A stretch of DNA of 64,000 bases from Timema cristinae (GCA_039000515.1 JBCFYV010000024.1:43886019-43950018), one strand, 5' to 3'; shown: positions 11,615 to 22,510, numbered from the stretch's first letter. Notes: generated by a model from the letters alone, not told the origin. A program made the numbers and translations.

Positions 11615-11700
11615 TAATTTACAGACATTGATACTATCCATCAAAGGTGATAGCTCAAATCAAATGACTTGACGTATAAACACATAAAATATATTTTAAT
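11615..11700 (+). repeat. Family F relic (weak)
   Basis: GACATTGATACTATCCATC, AAAGGTGATAG and TCAAATGACTTGACGTATAAAC resemble the family F core. Confidence 0.4.
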
Positions 11701-12382
11701 AATGTATGTAAATTCTAAAACTATTTCTTCTTATATAAATCGGATAATATATTTATTTAGCCATATTCAAAAATAAGATTAAAAAACGGATTGAGTTCTC
11801 AATTTGACGCATTTAAAAAAATTATGTTCACATATGAACGGATGCACCGATTTCGATGAAACTTTTTGTGGTTTATCAGTACATATTCCTGCGTTGATCT
11901 CGTGAGTATCTTCAAACCAAGAGAACTATTTATTATAAGGCAGAGATAAACTATTAACACTGTTTGTAGATGGTTGAGCATTTTTATACTTGGGCCTTAA
12001 ACAAAGTTTTTTTATTCTGATTTAAAGAAAATTCGTCAAAAGAACAAGGTAACTAATAACAAAATAGGAAGTAAAATAAAAAATAAATTAAAATCTCCTT
12101 AAAAATGCTCTATAAAAGGAATAAATAAATTTTGAATCGGCTGATAGAATCTTGGATAATTGAGAAACGAAGAACTATACGGATGAAATGAATTATAACG
12201 TACCTAACAACTTATTAATAAATAATTATTAATAATAATAATAATAATAAATTTCATCCATGTATTTCTTCATTCCTCAATTATTCAAGTTCCTATCAGC
12301 CGATTCCAAAATTGATTTAATTTTCTTTAGGCTGTTTATTTGAAGTGGGTTTTGATTAAAATTTATATTTTTATCATTACTA

Positions 12383-12409
12383 TTAGCACCGCGTCTCACT
12401 ACCCATAAA
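12383..12409 (-). mobile_element. SINE tail only, about 27 bases
   Basis: TTAGCACCGCGTCTCACTACCC is the terminal tail of SINE-A/B without any body, as expected from very early termination of reverse transcription. Confidence 0.7.
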
Positions 12410-12524
12410 AAAAGTATATTAAATTATTTAATTTAATACAGTGTTTGTAACGTTAGATATTTGCCCTGCAGCTGTCATTCTTGGCAGCCTGTCAAAAATT
12501 ATAGCCGTAATATAAATGTATTGA

Positions 12525-13005
12525 CATCCACACCAGTGGACATGTGGTCTAAATGTCATACTCATTTAATCTGGCTTGCTAGTGAAGGAGAGGTCGAGGT
12601 TTGAATCCCGGCCAGTGTTGTATTTCCTCTTCGCCTCTCACAGATGTGAGAATGTTCAATTTTAACTCTTCCTTACTCATCCCTACTTAGAGTATTTTTT
12701 TAAAAATCACTGTGCCTTACTATCTGTTCAGGATATACGCAATGATAACTATTCTAATGGGGTAAATATGGGTAAGAAAGCATTTGAGAGGTAATCTACC
12801 CACCTTTGCGAGGAAAGAGAGTTGTAAATATTTAGGAAAAAACACCCTTAGTAGAGCCGACCGGGATTCGAACACCAATCTTCCCGCTTTCAGTAGGCCA
12901 GTACAAAACGATAATGACGCCTTAGACCATTTGGTCACTGAAACGGGCTTAAGAATATTTATTAAATGCGTATAGCTAAGACGGTTAGTAAGACAAAGAC
13001 CAAAT
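12525..13005 (+). mobile_element. SINE-A interrupted by a later SINE-A
   Basis: The head (CCAGTGGACATGTGGTCTAA) and body run to about 12695. A matching tail (GCGTATAGCTAAGACGGTTAGTAAGAC) resumes at about 12965 on the far side of an opposite-strand SINE-A, so one copy appears split by the other. The junction duplication (near TATTTTT / TATTTATT) is imperfect. Confidence 0.65.
12707..12950 (-). mobile_element. SINE-A, full length, nested
   Basis: It starts CACTGTGCCTTACTATCTG and ends GACCATTTGGTCACTGAAAC. It lies inside the previous plus-strand copy. The open frames at 12720-13049 (minus) and 12784-12975 (plus) are products of this SINE. Confidence 0.9.
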
Positions 13006-13067
13006 AAACATCCGATCAACAGATCAAAGTTTGTGTATTTATTAACCAATATGATGATCTTATTTAA

Positions 13068-15215
13068 TTATTCTGTAGCATAATGAACTCGAAAGTACAT
13101 TGCCACATTTACAAAAGTATGCCACCTATCCTTATCTTGAGTTAGTTCTATCCAGTCCACCTCATCAACCCTATCCCTATCTTGAGCTAGTTCTATCCAG
13201 TCCACCTCATCAAACCCTATCCCTATCTTGAGATAGTTCTATTCAGTCCACCTCATTACACCCTATCCCTATCTTGAGCTAGTTCTATCCAGTCCACCTC
13301 ATCAAACCCTATCCCTATCTTGAGCTAGTTCTATCCAGTCCACCTCATTACACCCTATCCCTATCTTGAGCTAGTTCTATCCAGTCCACCTCATTACACC
13401 TTATCCCTATCTTGAGTTACCTCTGTCCAGTCCACCTCATCAAACCCTATCCCTATCTTGAGCTAGTTATATCCAGTCCACCTCATTACACCTTATCCCT
13501 ATCTTGAGTCACCTCTGTCCAGTCCACCTCATCAAACCTATCCCTATCTTGAGCTAGTTCAATCCAGTCCACCTCATCAAACCTATCCCTATCTTGAGCT
13601 AGTTCTATCCAGTCCACCTCATTACACCTTATCCCTATCTTGAGTTACCTCTATCCAGTCCACCTCATCAAACCCTATCCCTATCTTGAGCTAGTTCAAT
13701 CCAGTCCACCTCATCAAACCCTATCCCTATCTTGAGCTAGTTCAATCCAGTCCACCTCATCAAACCCTATCCTATCTTGAGCTAGTTCTATCCAGTCCAC
13801 CTCATTACACCTTATCCCTATCTTGAGTTACCTCTATCCAGTCCACCTCATCAAACCCTATCCCTATCTTGAGCTAGTTCAATCCAGTCCACCTCATCAA
13901 ACCCTATCCCTATCTTGAGATAGTTCTATTCAGTCCACCTCATTACACCCTATCCCTATCTTGAGCTAGTTCTATCCAGTCCACCTCATCAAACCCTATC
14001 CCTATCTTGAGCTAGTTCTATTCAGTCCACCTCATTACACCCTATCCCTATCTTGAGCTAGTTCTATCCAGTCCACCTCATCAAACCCTATCCCTATCTT
14101 GAGCTAGTTCTATCCAGTCCACCTCATTACACCCTATCCCTATCTTGAGCTAGTTCTATCCAGTCCACCTCATTACACCTTATCCCTATCTTGAGTTACC
14201 TCTATCCAGTCCACCTCATCAAACCCTATCCCTATCTTGAGCTAGTTCAATCCAGTCCACCTCATCAAACCCTATCCCTATCTTGAGTTAGTTCTATCCA
14301 GTCCACCTCATCAAACCCTATCCCTATCTTGAGCTAGTTCAATCCAGTCCACCTCAGTACACCCTATCCCTATCTTGAGCTAGTTCTATCCAGTCCACCT
14401 CATTACACCCTATCCCTATCTTGAGCTAGTTCTAACCAGTCCACCTCATTACACCCTATCCCTATCTTGAGCTAGTTCAATCCAGTCCACCTCATCACAC
14501 CCTATCCCTATCTTGAGCTAGTTCAATCCAGTCCACCTCAGTACACCCTATCCCTATCTTGAGCTAGTTCAATCCAGTCCACCTCATTACACCCTATCCC
14601 TATCTTGAGCTAGTTCTATCCAGTCCACCTCATTACACCCTATCCCTATCTTGAGCTAGTTCAATCCAGTCCACCTCATCACACCCTATCCCTATCTTGA
14701 GCTAGTTCAATCCAGTCCACCTCAGTACACCCTATCCCTATCTTGAGCTAGTTCTAACCAGTCCACCTCATTACACCCTATCCCTATCTTGAGCTAGTTC
14801 AATCCAGTCCACCTCATCACACCCTATCCCTATCTTGAGCTAGTTCTATTCAGTCCACCTCATTACACCCTATCCCTATCTTGAGCTAGTTCAATCCAGT
14901 CCACCTCATCACACCCTATCCCTATCTTGAGTTAGTTCAATCCAGTCCACCTCATCACACCCTATCCCTATCTTGAGCTAGTTATATCCAGTCCACCTCA
15001 TTACACCCTATCCCTATCTTGAGCTAGTTATATCCAGTCCACCTCATTACATCCTATCCCTATCTTGAGCTAGCCCTATTCCCAATGGTGCCTTCCTAGT
15101 GGATTTACCAGTCAATACGTTGAGCACGGTTTTATATTATTCCATTCGTGCTGCATGTCTTGCATACCTCAATATACGAGACTTGATTATCCTAACAATT
15201 TATTATAATGAGTTA
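13068..15215 (-). mobile_element. Retroelement C-terminal remnant interrupted by a 46-bp tandem array
   Basis: On the minus strand the right flank reads, with interruptions, RIIKSR...RHAARM...GKSTRKAPLG and the left flank reads LTQDKDRWHTFVNVAM followed by a stop (13068-13070). This is the C-terminal stretch 'LRWAGHVARM...GKP.G.RPLGRPR.RW.DNI..DL.E.G...VDWI.LAQDRD.WR..V...MN..VP' found at the end of many arthropod retrotransposon-like proteins. The part around DWIELAQDRDR is replaced by about 42 tandem copies of 46 bp. One stop codon and the array make it non-functional. Confidence 0.85.
13119..15072 (-). repeat. 46-bp minisatellite, about 42 units
   Basis: The unit contains CTATCCCTATCTTGAGCTAG then TTCTATCCAGTCCACCTCAT; the period of 46 is directly countable. 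Reversed, one unit encodes NEVDWIELAQDRDR. Units fall into recurring variants (TTCTATCC versus TTCAATCC; CATTACACC versus CATCAAACC or CAGTACACC) in blocks, which points to repeated multi-unit duplication. Because 46 is not divisible by 3, each unit shifts frame. Confidence 0.97.
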
Positions 15216-15388
15216 CTGTTTATGTAACTCATTATTGTGTAATCTTCTCTACTCCCCAGTGCCCTCATCTCTCTTTTTTTTTACCAAATAATAAGCTTAA
15301 CTAGATTAAGCTATTTTCAATTTAATCAAATTTTGACTCTTATACAATGAGATAAGTTGAGTAACCAGCATTCAAATATACAATGAAA

Positions 15389-15475
15389 ATTTATACCCTG
15401 AAATGGAATTGAACCAAGGTCAACTGGTCTTACGAACTAAACGATGTACCAACTTATATTCCAAGGAATGAGTCT
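15389..15475 (-). mobile_element. tRNA-like SINE relic
   Basis: On the minus strand an A-box-like TAAGTTGGTACATCG and a B box GGTTCAATTCC are correctly spaced. It resembles the relic at 23844-23913. No tRNA fold is intact. Confidence 0.5.
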
Positions 15476-15574
15476 CTCATTTTTTCTATATTCACAAAAA
15501 TATTCCATTAGAATGCCATCTGAAAAGACACGTTTGGATAAATATCAGCCAATAATACATTTTTTTATGTGAGG

Positions 15575-15650
15575 CAGTTTTTTGTAGTCACATTAACGTG
15601 ATAGGGATGATAAAGGTAGAATTTTAGAGTAAATGCACGTCCATTTTTGC
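15575..15650 (-). mobile_element. Possible SINE-A tail/body fragment
   Basis: ACGTGATAGGGATGATAAAGG and the following TTTTAGAGTAAATGCAC resemble the middle of SINE-A. The remainder does not match. Confidence 0.4.
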
Positions 15651-16120
15651 GTGTGGTCGATACAGAAACTGACGTTTCATCCACGCTACCATCTATGTGG
15701 GGTGGGGTGTGGTTTTGTTCGAAGGTATACGCACATATCCCCCCCCCCTTCATCAGTAAAACATGCAAATGCACGTTAATACCGTGGGTTGAAGAAGACT
15801 CATCTCCGAATGAAGAAATTCCCGTGAATGGAAGGCTCGTGTGAAAACAATGATAATGGGTGTTAAAATCCACTTTGTCGGGAAATGTCCTTCGGGGCGT
15901 TGGGGTGAGGATTTTCCCCTACAAAGTTTTACTGGATGCTGAGAGTCTGGATCAAGACCTCGACAATATGGTGGTGGTGGGGGGGAGAGGGGAGGGGGAA
16001 TTTTACAACCACTGAGAAGCGATGGGACTAGGGCAAGTGAAATGTGGGTAGAGTCTTTACCTAGCAAAAGATTTTTCCTGATTTCTCTTCATTCTCCCCC
16101 ACCCTTTTCTCCATCGCCCC

Positions 16121-16383
16121 ATCGCTTCTCAGTATCCTTTCGGGCTGTGCGCAAACATTAATAACGTTGATGGAGTAGGAATAAAGATATAATTTCAGAG
16201 GAAGGAAGCATTTTAGAGGTAATATACCTGCATTTGCATGGAAGGAGAATGGAAAGCTAGCTATTTAGAAAAAAAAACACGCTCAGTAGACCTGACCAGG
16301 ATTGAAACCTCAATCTCCTCGTCATCAGAAGACCAGTCTAAAATGAGAGTGACATCTTAAACCATTTGGCTACTGAAGTGGGT
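16121..16383 (-). mobile_element. SINE-A, full length, diverged
   Basis: CATCGCTTCTCAGTATCC at the tail end, GACCAGGATTGAAACC (B-box complement) and CCATTTGGCTACTGAAGTGG at the head end. Confidence 0.85.
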
Positions 16384-16394
16384 CACGCGGTTTT

Positions 16395-16593
16395 ATTAAT
16401 AGGATAAGAATGAGTACAATTTAAGAAAAATCATCCACAGTAGCGAGAAGCAGGGATGGGAGGAAAAAAGTGATAAATAACGTTTGAATAACCACCCTCA
16501 TTGCACTCCGACTGAGATTCGAACTCCCCATCAGCTACAATACAGTCTAGTGCGAGACTGAAGCCTTAAACCTCGTAACCATTGGTGCGGGTG
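16395..16593 (-). mobile_element. SINE-A, tail-less copy
   Basis: The body and head are recognisable (ACTGAGATTCGAACTCCCC ... GTAACCATTGGTGCGGGT) but the terminal tail is absent or too diverged. Confidence 0.75.
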
Positions 16594-16599
16594 TTCATT

Positions 16600-17400
16600 A
16601 TAAAGAGCTTTTATAAATTTTGGCTATTGTCACATACGTATTTCGTTCCAAGGTCTATATTTGTCAAGACAAGAGTGTCGAAACATCTCAAATATGAACA
16701 TTTATTTTATGGCTAAATTTAAACCCCATATTTAGATAAACCCATTGAGAAAATGTGTATGGGGCCTCTGGGAAAAATGCCTTTTTAAATATTATGTTTT
16801 TATACTCAGAACTGAATTTTCTTTTTTTATGTCTAGCTAAATTATATTTTTTTACATTACAATTGATCATTATGATGTTTATTTTTTTTATGTTGCCATT
16901 CTACGTAAAACCAGATTTTATTCTTCCATTGATCAAATGTAAAGCAACCGAATTAAAGTTGGCCCCGAGTAGAATTTTCACATCCATGTTGGTTGTTTCT
17001 AGTCATAAAAATTATGTACATGCTTTTCTTTGAAATATTTTTTTAATTATAATAATAACAACAATCATTTGATTAACCTTTCAAAATTATTTTTCTTCGT
17101 AAAACAACGATTAAATTATAAAGAATTAATATTTTAGATTGATTTTCAGTGCCAACTTAAATCATTTTGGCATATGAAAACTTTTTTTTTATAAAATAAA
17201 AAACAAAACAAAATATTTAGATCTAATCTAGATATTATATAACTATATTATTTTTTCTTCTCTGTTGACCAAATTTATTTTGTACTGATTCATGGCTGGT
17301 ATTGGAAATAAAAAATACTTTGAACTAAAGTACAAAATAAAATTGTTGTGTAGTTATTTTTCTTGGTACTTTTAGTAGCTTAATAGCATCGGCGACCATG
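16600..17400. other. No feature recognised
   Basis: Very AT-rich; overlapping short frames on both strands at 16688-17033 have no coding character. Confidence 0.6.
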
Positions 17401-17469
17401 CAGGATGGACGCAAGGATCATCTAGTCTGGTTTTCTAATATAATAATAATACTGCGCGTCTAGGTTACA

Positions 17470-17787
17470 TCATCCGTAGCCCAGTTTGGGGAGAGATTAG
17501 CCAGTACTAATGTAGATTTGTCCAGGGGAAACCCGAATGTGCTAACCTTATTCCTTTCCTTGGAGGCTCTTTTGATGTCCCAATGAGATGAGATGATTGT
17601 GATAGTGAGTAAGAGGGATTGGTACCACAATAAACTTTTAACCTAACTTAAACCTAACTTAAACCTAACCCTGGTGACCGTTGGGGTAGTTCGCTTTCGA
17701 TAAAAAATATCCAAGGTACCGGCCTGGAATCGAACCAGGGACTCATAGACCTGTAGCCAGGTGCACTGACCACTACTACACCAATGA
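17470..17787 (-). mobile_element. SINE-C copy 1
   Basis: In its own direction the head is TGGTGTAGTAGTGGTCAGTG (A box) with B box GGTTCGATTCC, followed by GGTCACCAGGGTTAGG and three TTTAAGTTAGG words. Two relatives lie at 19.3 and 38.0 kb. It is unrelated in sequence to SINE-A and SINE-B and has a different tail. Confidence 0.8.
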
Positions 17788-17788
17788 A

Positions 17789-17925
17789 AAGCAGCGAGAT
17801 AGGGATTTCAGCCCGGGCCTGCAATATTAAGGGATTTTTATTTTTATAAATGGTTTCCCAATCTCCTTTCCCAAAGAGGAGGTACATTTCTTCTAAATTC
17901 AACCTATGAGTAGTTAGAGTGGTTT
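17789..17925 (+). mobile_element. SINE-A body fragment abutting SINE-C
   Basis: CAGCGAGATAGGGATTTCAG through AAATGGTTTCCCAATCTCC to CTTCTAAATTCAACC matches the middle of SINE-A. The head is missing exactly where SINE-C begins. Confidence 0.75.
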
Positions 17926-18089
17926 TCTAATACACCGTATAGTGACGTAATTCCTCCCCCCCTTTACACCCCATCCTAGCTGTCCAATAAACGTTCTAGT
18001 ACCTCTGCTCAGACACAATCTATTCAGTGGAGAACAATAAACTCCCCCCTTCTACCCTTTCACCTTTAGAGCTCACCAGGGAGACTTAC

Positions 18090-18205
18090 CTGAACTTAAT
18101 GTCAGGCTGTGAACACTTAACATACGAGTTGAGGGGGTCTTGGTAACGAGCAACAGGTCACAGAATAACAGTCAAATGGAACACGACGTTGTGGCTACTG
18201 TGTTA
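18090..18205 (-). other. Candidate internal or UTR exon (minus strand)
   Basis: On the minus strand a pure T run followed by AG (just above 18205) and CAG|GTAAGT at 18084-18089 bracket 116 bases of non-repeat sequence. All three frames are interrupted, but a late ATG opens a short frame that leaves the donor in phase 1. The Ig exon needs phase 1 at its start, so the two are compatible, though one in three random donors would be. It could be a 5' UTR exon, an exon of another gene, or chance. Confidence 0.25.
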
Positions 18206-18266
18206 CTAAAAAAAAAAAGTTAAAACGGTGTTTCGAATTATATTATCTTGATTGCTGCATATTAAT

Positions 18267-18503
18267 TTTCACCGCGTCTGAATATACGTTTGGGTTGTAT
18301 GCACACATTTATTAGCCTAATTGGATTAGAATGAGTGAGGTAATTTTAGAAGAAATGTACCCTAGTTTGTGGGGAGAGAATTTTGATAGTCATTTAGGAG
18401 GGGAAAAAAATCCTCAATACCGACCAGGATTCAAACCCCAATATTTCCCGTCACTGGCAATTCAATCTGACACGAGATTGACGCGTAGAACATGTGCCCA
18501 TGT
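18267..18503 (-). mobile_element. SINE-A, old copy
   Basis: CACCGCGTCTGAATATACG at the tail, GACCAGGATTCAAACCCC in the B box, ACATGTGCCCATG at the head. Confidence 0.8.
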
Positions 18504-18603
18504 ATAGTTATACAAAATTTTATCCCCATAGATAAATTACTTTAAATTGACAATGGTATATAAAAACAACAACCAGAATAGCAAGTTTGACCTCTTATAA
18601 CTC

Positions 18604-18822
18604 GACCGGTGACCCTCGGGTGTCCCCAGGGCCGAGATTTTGACGGGAGTTGGAGGGTCGATTTCTCTGGTCTTCTGGGCCTCATCCGACTTGGAAAAAT
18701 GACTCGTTGGAGGACGTCGCCATGACAGCAGCCAGAAATAATCCCGTCGACCGCACCCTACGACCCCACCTCCGACTCCCGTCAGAAACTAGAGTCTCGG
18801 TGACACCCGACGGTCACTGGGA
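18604..18822. mobile_element. GC-rich MITE-like inverted-repeat element
   Basis: Two arms of about 55-60 bases are inverted copies: GGTGACCCTCGGGTGTCCC ... TTTTGACGGGAGTTGGAGG on the left pairs with CTCCGACTCCCGTCAGAAAC ... GACACCCGACGGTCACTGG on the right. The roughly 100-base centre includes CATGACAGCAGCCAG. It is far richer in GC than anything near it. The open frame at 18650-18859 is a by-product. No other copy was seen in the window. Confidence 0.7.
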
Positions 18823-19079
18823 ACTCGCATCCCACGTGAACTATATTTGGAATCATTGACTCACTATTTATAGCTTATAGCTAAACACTTGTTTAAATTT
18901 TGCTATGCAATTTTGATGGTCGAATAACCTTAAAATGAGGGGAAAGTAAAATGAGCTACCGGCGGTAATTTTGAAATTTTATAGAAATTTTTGTTGTTGT
19001 TGATTAAATTAATAAAATATCCCTTCGGTATATACGTTTAGTTTTATTATACACTTATAATTTCTTTAATATTAGTCAT

Positions 19080-19215
19080 GAGCATACTACTACTACTACT
19101 ATTACTACTACTACTACTACTACTGCCACTGATGCTGCTGCTACTACTACTACTACTACTACTACTGCTGCTAATACTACTACTACTACTACTGCTACTA
19201 CTACTACTACTACTA
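19080..19215 (+). repeat. (CTA)n microsatellite with CTG interruptions
   Basis: About 45 triplets are mostly CTA with CTG, ATT and ACT variants. It makes poly-Leu and poly-Ser frames on the two strands, which are not genes. Confidence 0.97.
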
Positions 19216-19329
19216 ATAATAGTAATAATAATAATTTTAATTAATAAACTATTCCTGTTCAAATTCCGATATGATTTTTTGTTATCATGACCGGGAGGGA
19301 CTTTTGACTTTCAGGTTCGGGCGCCTTAT

Positions 19330-19612
19330 GTGTAGATTATTAGTTGCTCTGTTGGCACAGAACATTGTCCAGGGTACACAATAGGAGATCGCTTACATGT
19401 TCATTCACACAATGAGATGATGTGATTATAGTTATTATGAAGTTATGGAGCCGGGGTAAGTCTTAACCTAACTTAAGTTAAATTTATCAAACCCTGGTGA
19501 CCATCGGGATCATACCCGTAAAGGGAAAATACCAAAGGTAACAGCAGGAAAATTGAACCCGGGACCCCAAGGCTCATGGACAGGTGCACTGACCACTACA
19601 CCATGGGGCCGG
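19330..19612 (-). mobile_element. SINE-C copy 2
   Basis: In its own direction the head is CCCCATGGTGTAGTGGTCAG, then CCCGGGTTCAATTTTCC (B box), GGTCACCAGGGTTTG and AACTTAAGTTAGG. It aligns with copy 1 over most of its length. Confidence 0.82.
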
Positions 19613-19619
19613 TTTCCGA

Positions 19620-20085
19620 GATAATAATAATAGGTAATGAAGAAATGATGAAATTACTTTGTGTTGAAAATGAAACTAAATGTATCTACTGAAGCAGTAA
19701 TTGATTTATTTTAAATAAAAAAGTTTCGTGTTATAAAAAAAACCCTTTAAACATACGGATTTATTTGATATTTTACTAAGACTGTTCAACGCACCCTTTA
19801 TGACTCAACTAAAAATAACTGTGATCGATTTAAGTGAACAATATTATCAAATACTCTGTAACTCAACTAAGCTATTTGACGTTTCGTTAGCGTTAATATA
19901 GTATGTTCAGCTAATTGAACGGAGGACATTTGTGGGGAGAATGTTATATACTCTCTAGCAAATATATTATTATTTATTAGCTACCTCTCCGCTGTAACTC
20001 GTGCAGAAAACACAAAATAGACCGTGAGAGTTCAATCGTGTTTAAATCATCACACACATAATAGGACCTTTAATCATTGAATGTA
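19620..20085. other. No feature recognised
   Basis: Unique AT-rich DNA between SINE-C and SINE-G. Confidence 0.6.
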
Positions 20086-20089
20086 ATCC

Positions 20090-20275
20090 AACACCTTAGC
20101 TAAGTCGGTAGCTTATCTATCTACTGAGCTAAGGTTCATGGGGTTCGATTCCCGGCACGGCAGAAAAATGTATCATTGGTGAAATGTGGGTATACCCTTT
20201 CATGGTGATAAAATAACAGTCAGGGGGATTGGATGTTGTGCCTCTACTAGTCTTTAAGTTAGATTATAAGGCATA
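20090..20275 (+). mobile_element. SINE-G copy 1
   Basis: The tRNA-Lys-like head has TTAGCTAAGTCGGTAG (A box) and GGGGTTCGATTCCCGGC (B box), followed by GTATCATTGGTGAAATGTGG and a GGATGTTGTGCCTCTACTAG tail region. A relative is at 35.9 kb. Confidence 0.75.
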
Positions 20276-20790
20276 TGATGCTACGACAAGCCTAGCAAGC
20301 CGGTAGTGGTAACATATATGGCTTGAATAAAAAACTGACCCAGGTCACAGGCTGGAAACAGTAATGGATGTAAAAAAAAAAAAATAATTTAATGTTTGAT
20401 CTAGGTTTCGAGTATCCTACTAACAAAACCTGAGGAAGAGGTGAGAAAAGGTTTGACATTTGAAAAACCACGTGCACTTTACGGATTACTCGCTAGGCCA
20501 CACACTCCATGTACAGTGAACTTTGCCAAAATTATAAAGACCTAACTTTAACTAAATAGGAGTTAGTAACCCATAACGGAGCAAATGGATTTTTATCAGA
20601 CACTTTTTTTTTTCCTTTTTATTCAACGAGGACAAATTTCAATTCAAACGTGTTATTTTACCGTACATTACGAAAACAAATTTAGGGTTTACGAAAACAC
20701 GGGACTTAGGAAGATATTTGGTTAAAAAAAAAACGGATGACGCTACTGGGGAATGTAGGAGGTTGCATAATGCTTAGTTACATACCCTGT

Positions 20791-21389
20791 ACTCATCACA
20801 AGGGATTGTTAGGATAATTAAGTCTCGTAGATTATTGTGGGCAGGACATTCAGCGTGAATGGGAGAATCTAGAACCTTGTTCAGGAATTGACTGGTAAAC
20901 CCAAACCATTGGGAAAACCTATACGCAGATGTGAGGATAACATTAGAATGGACCTGAAAGAGATAGGGTGTAATGAGGTGGACTGGATAGAACTATCTCA
21001 AGATAGGGATAGGATGTAATGAGGGGACTGGATAGAACTATCTCAAGATAGGGATAGGATGTAATGAGGGACTGGATAGAACTATCTCAAGATAGGGATA
21101 GGATGTAATGAGGTGTACTAGATATAACTGGCTCAAGATAGGGATAGGATGTAATGAGGGGGACTGGATAGAACTATCTCAAGATAGGGATAGGATGTAA
21201 TGAGGTGTACTAGATATAACTAGCTCAAGATAGGGATAGGATGTAATGAGGTGTACTAGATATAACTGGCTCAAGATAGGGATAGGATGTAATGAGGTGG
21301 ACTGGATATAACTAGCTCAAGATGAGGAGATTTGGCGTACTTTTGTAATTACGGCAATGAACTTTCAAGTTCCTAATGTCATAAAGTAA
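20791..21389 (+). mobile_element. Second copy of the retroelement C-terminus with a short 46-bp array
   Basis: It starts with sequence homologous to the flank of the array at 15.2 kb (GTTAGGATAAT, GGACATTCAGCG) and reads WAGHSA, a stop, MGESRT, GKP-like region, then in another frame DNIRMDLKEIGCNEVDWIELSQDRDR. After the array it resumes LAQDE..WRTFVITAMNFQVPNVIK and a stop (21387-21389). It therefore keeps the RPR..W.DNI part that the longer copy lacks. It is frameshifted and inactive. Confidence 0.85.
20968..21325 (+). repeat. 46-bp minisatellite, 8 units, inverted relative to the large array
   Basis: The unit begins GGATGTAATGAGGTGGACTG and ends CTCAAGATAGGGAT. Three units have lost one to several bases in the GAGGTGGACTGG part, and four carry the GTGTACTAGATATAAC variant or a close relative. 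It is the reverse complement of the unit at 13.1-15.1 kb. Confidence 0.95.
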
Positions 21390-21429
21390 ATAAGTATTTA
21401 CTATGATTATATTCCTAGACAAACACTTT

Positions 21430-21454
21430 AAAAAATATATATATATATATATAA
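21430..21454 (+). repeat. (TA)n microsatellite
   Basis: A run of about 11 TA dinucleotides just after the second array-bearing element. Confidence 0.95.
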
Positions 21455-22510
21455 AGTGACTTATAAAATATTTTATAGGAACAGTTTAGCTTTGTCTTGA
21501 GTTTGTTCTCGATGGATCTTGGTTAATTTTTAAACTCAACTGTAGATGCCTATATAGGTACTGTCCATGCAAGATTACAAATATACATCAGCATGTAATA
21601 AGGATTATACAATCTAATAGAAAATCATTCAAGAATAGAGTTCTACAAACTAAGCATCGCAACAGTTAAACACTTCATTTTATTATATTGTAGGAATACA
21701 ATTTATGTTTGAGAATGTATCGTTTTTAAACTATAAAGAGGCAAAGTTATTGAAAGAATATGCAAAAAGACCGCACCGAACACCTCATAAGGCCATAGTT
21801 GATCTAAACGCCGAAGGTTACTCACCCCTGATATAGGGCTTATAGGTTAAAGTTTTTATAACTATTTCAATTTTTCTCTTTCGTTAAGAAGTGTCTCCAT
21901 AATCCATCCACTTTCAATTTAAGACTATTTTAAACTAGTGATTAGTCTGAGTCATTTACAAGTGTATTTATATTTATATATATTTACAATAGTTAGAAAA
22001 TTATTTTGATTAGAATCCAGCAAACCAATTTAATTTAAAAAGAGAATGCGACTACTAATCTCGTACTTGGAATTTAGTAGAGACTTTCCTTTGAGCGAGC
22101 TATCCAATTAATGCGAAGCTCGCACGTCCTCATCATCAATAGCCTACCGCAGTCATCCACAAAGAGAGGTTGATCGTATTATGTTTCTTCGACAAGCTTC
22201 ACTCACGTTAAAGAACCTTTTTGTTCCATTCACAAGTAACGTGTGTGGAAGGTGTCGCTTTATTGTGACACAAGAAAGAGTTAGATACGGTAAAGGCAAC
22301 AAATTTTACTGTTGAGCTTTAAAGGGATGTCCTCATGTGATGAGGTAACGAACGGCAAGTTTTTCATGGCTTAAGGACGAACATGGTTGTTTCAGAATAT
22401 GCACACTACATATAGAAAAAAATCTTTAGTACATGACAGACTTGATTCGAATCTAAACTTCCTTAATAAAAACCTTAAAGTAATTTATTTATTTTACTCT
22501 ACTACTTTTT
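21455..22510. other. No feature recognised
   Basis: Unique; 22080-22330 is slightly GC-richer, with AACGTGAGTGAAG on the minus strand as an isolated donor-like site. Confidence 0.5.

Noticed and set aside
13119..15072. Regularly repeated units that might suggest a CRISPR array
   Set aside because: Units are contiguous 46-bp copies without unique spacers, and the DNA is eukaryotic.
17640..17675. CCTAAC-rich words resembling insect telomere repeat (TTAGG)n
   Set aside because: The words are CCTAACTTAAA, not (CCTAA)n, and they belong to SINE-C, recurring at 19.4 and 38.1 kb.
19047..19290. Poly-Ser and poly-Leu open frames
   Set aside because: Both are translations of the (CTA)n microsatellite.
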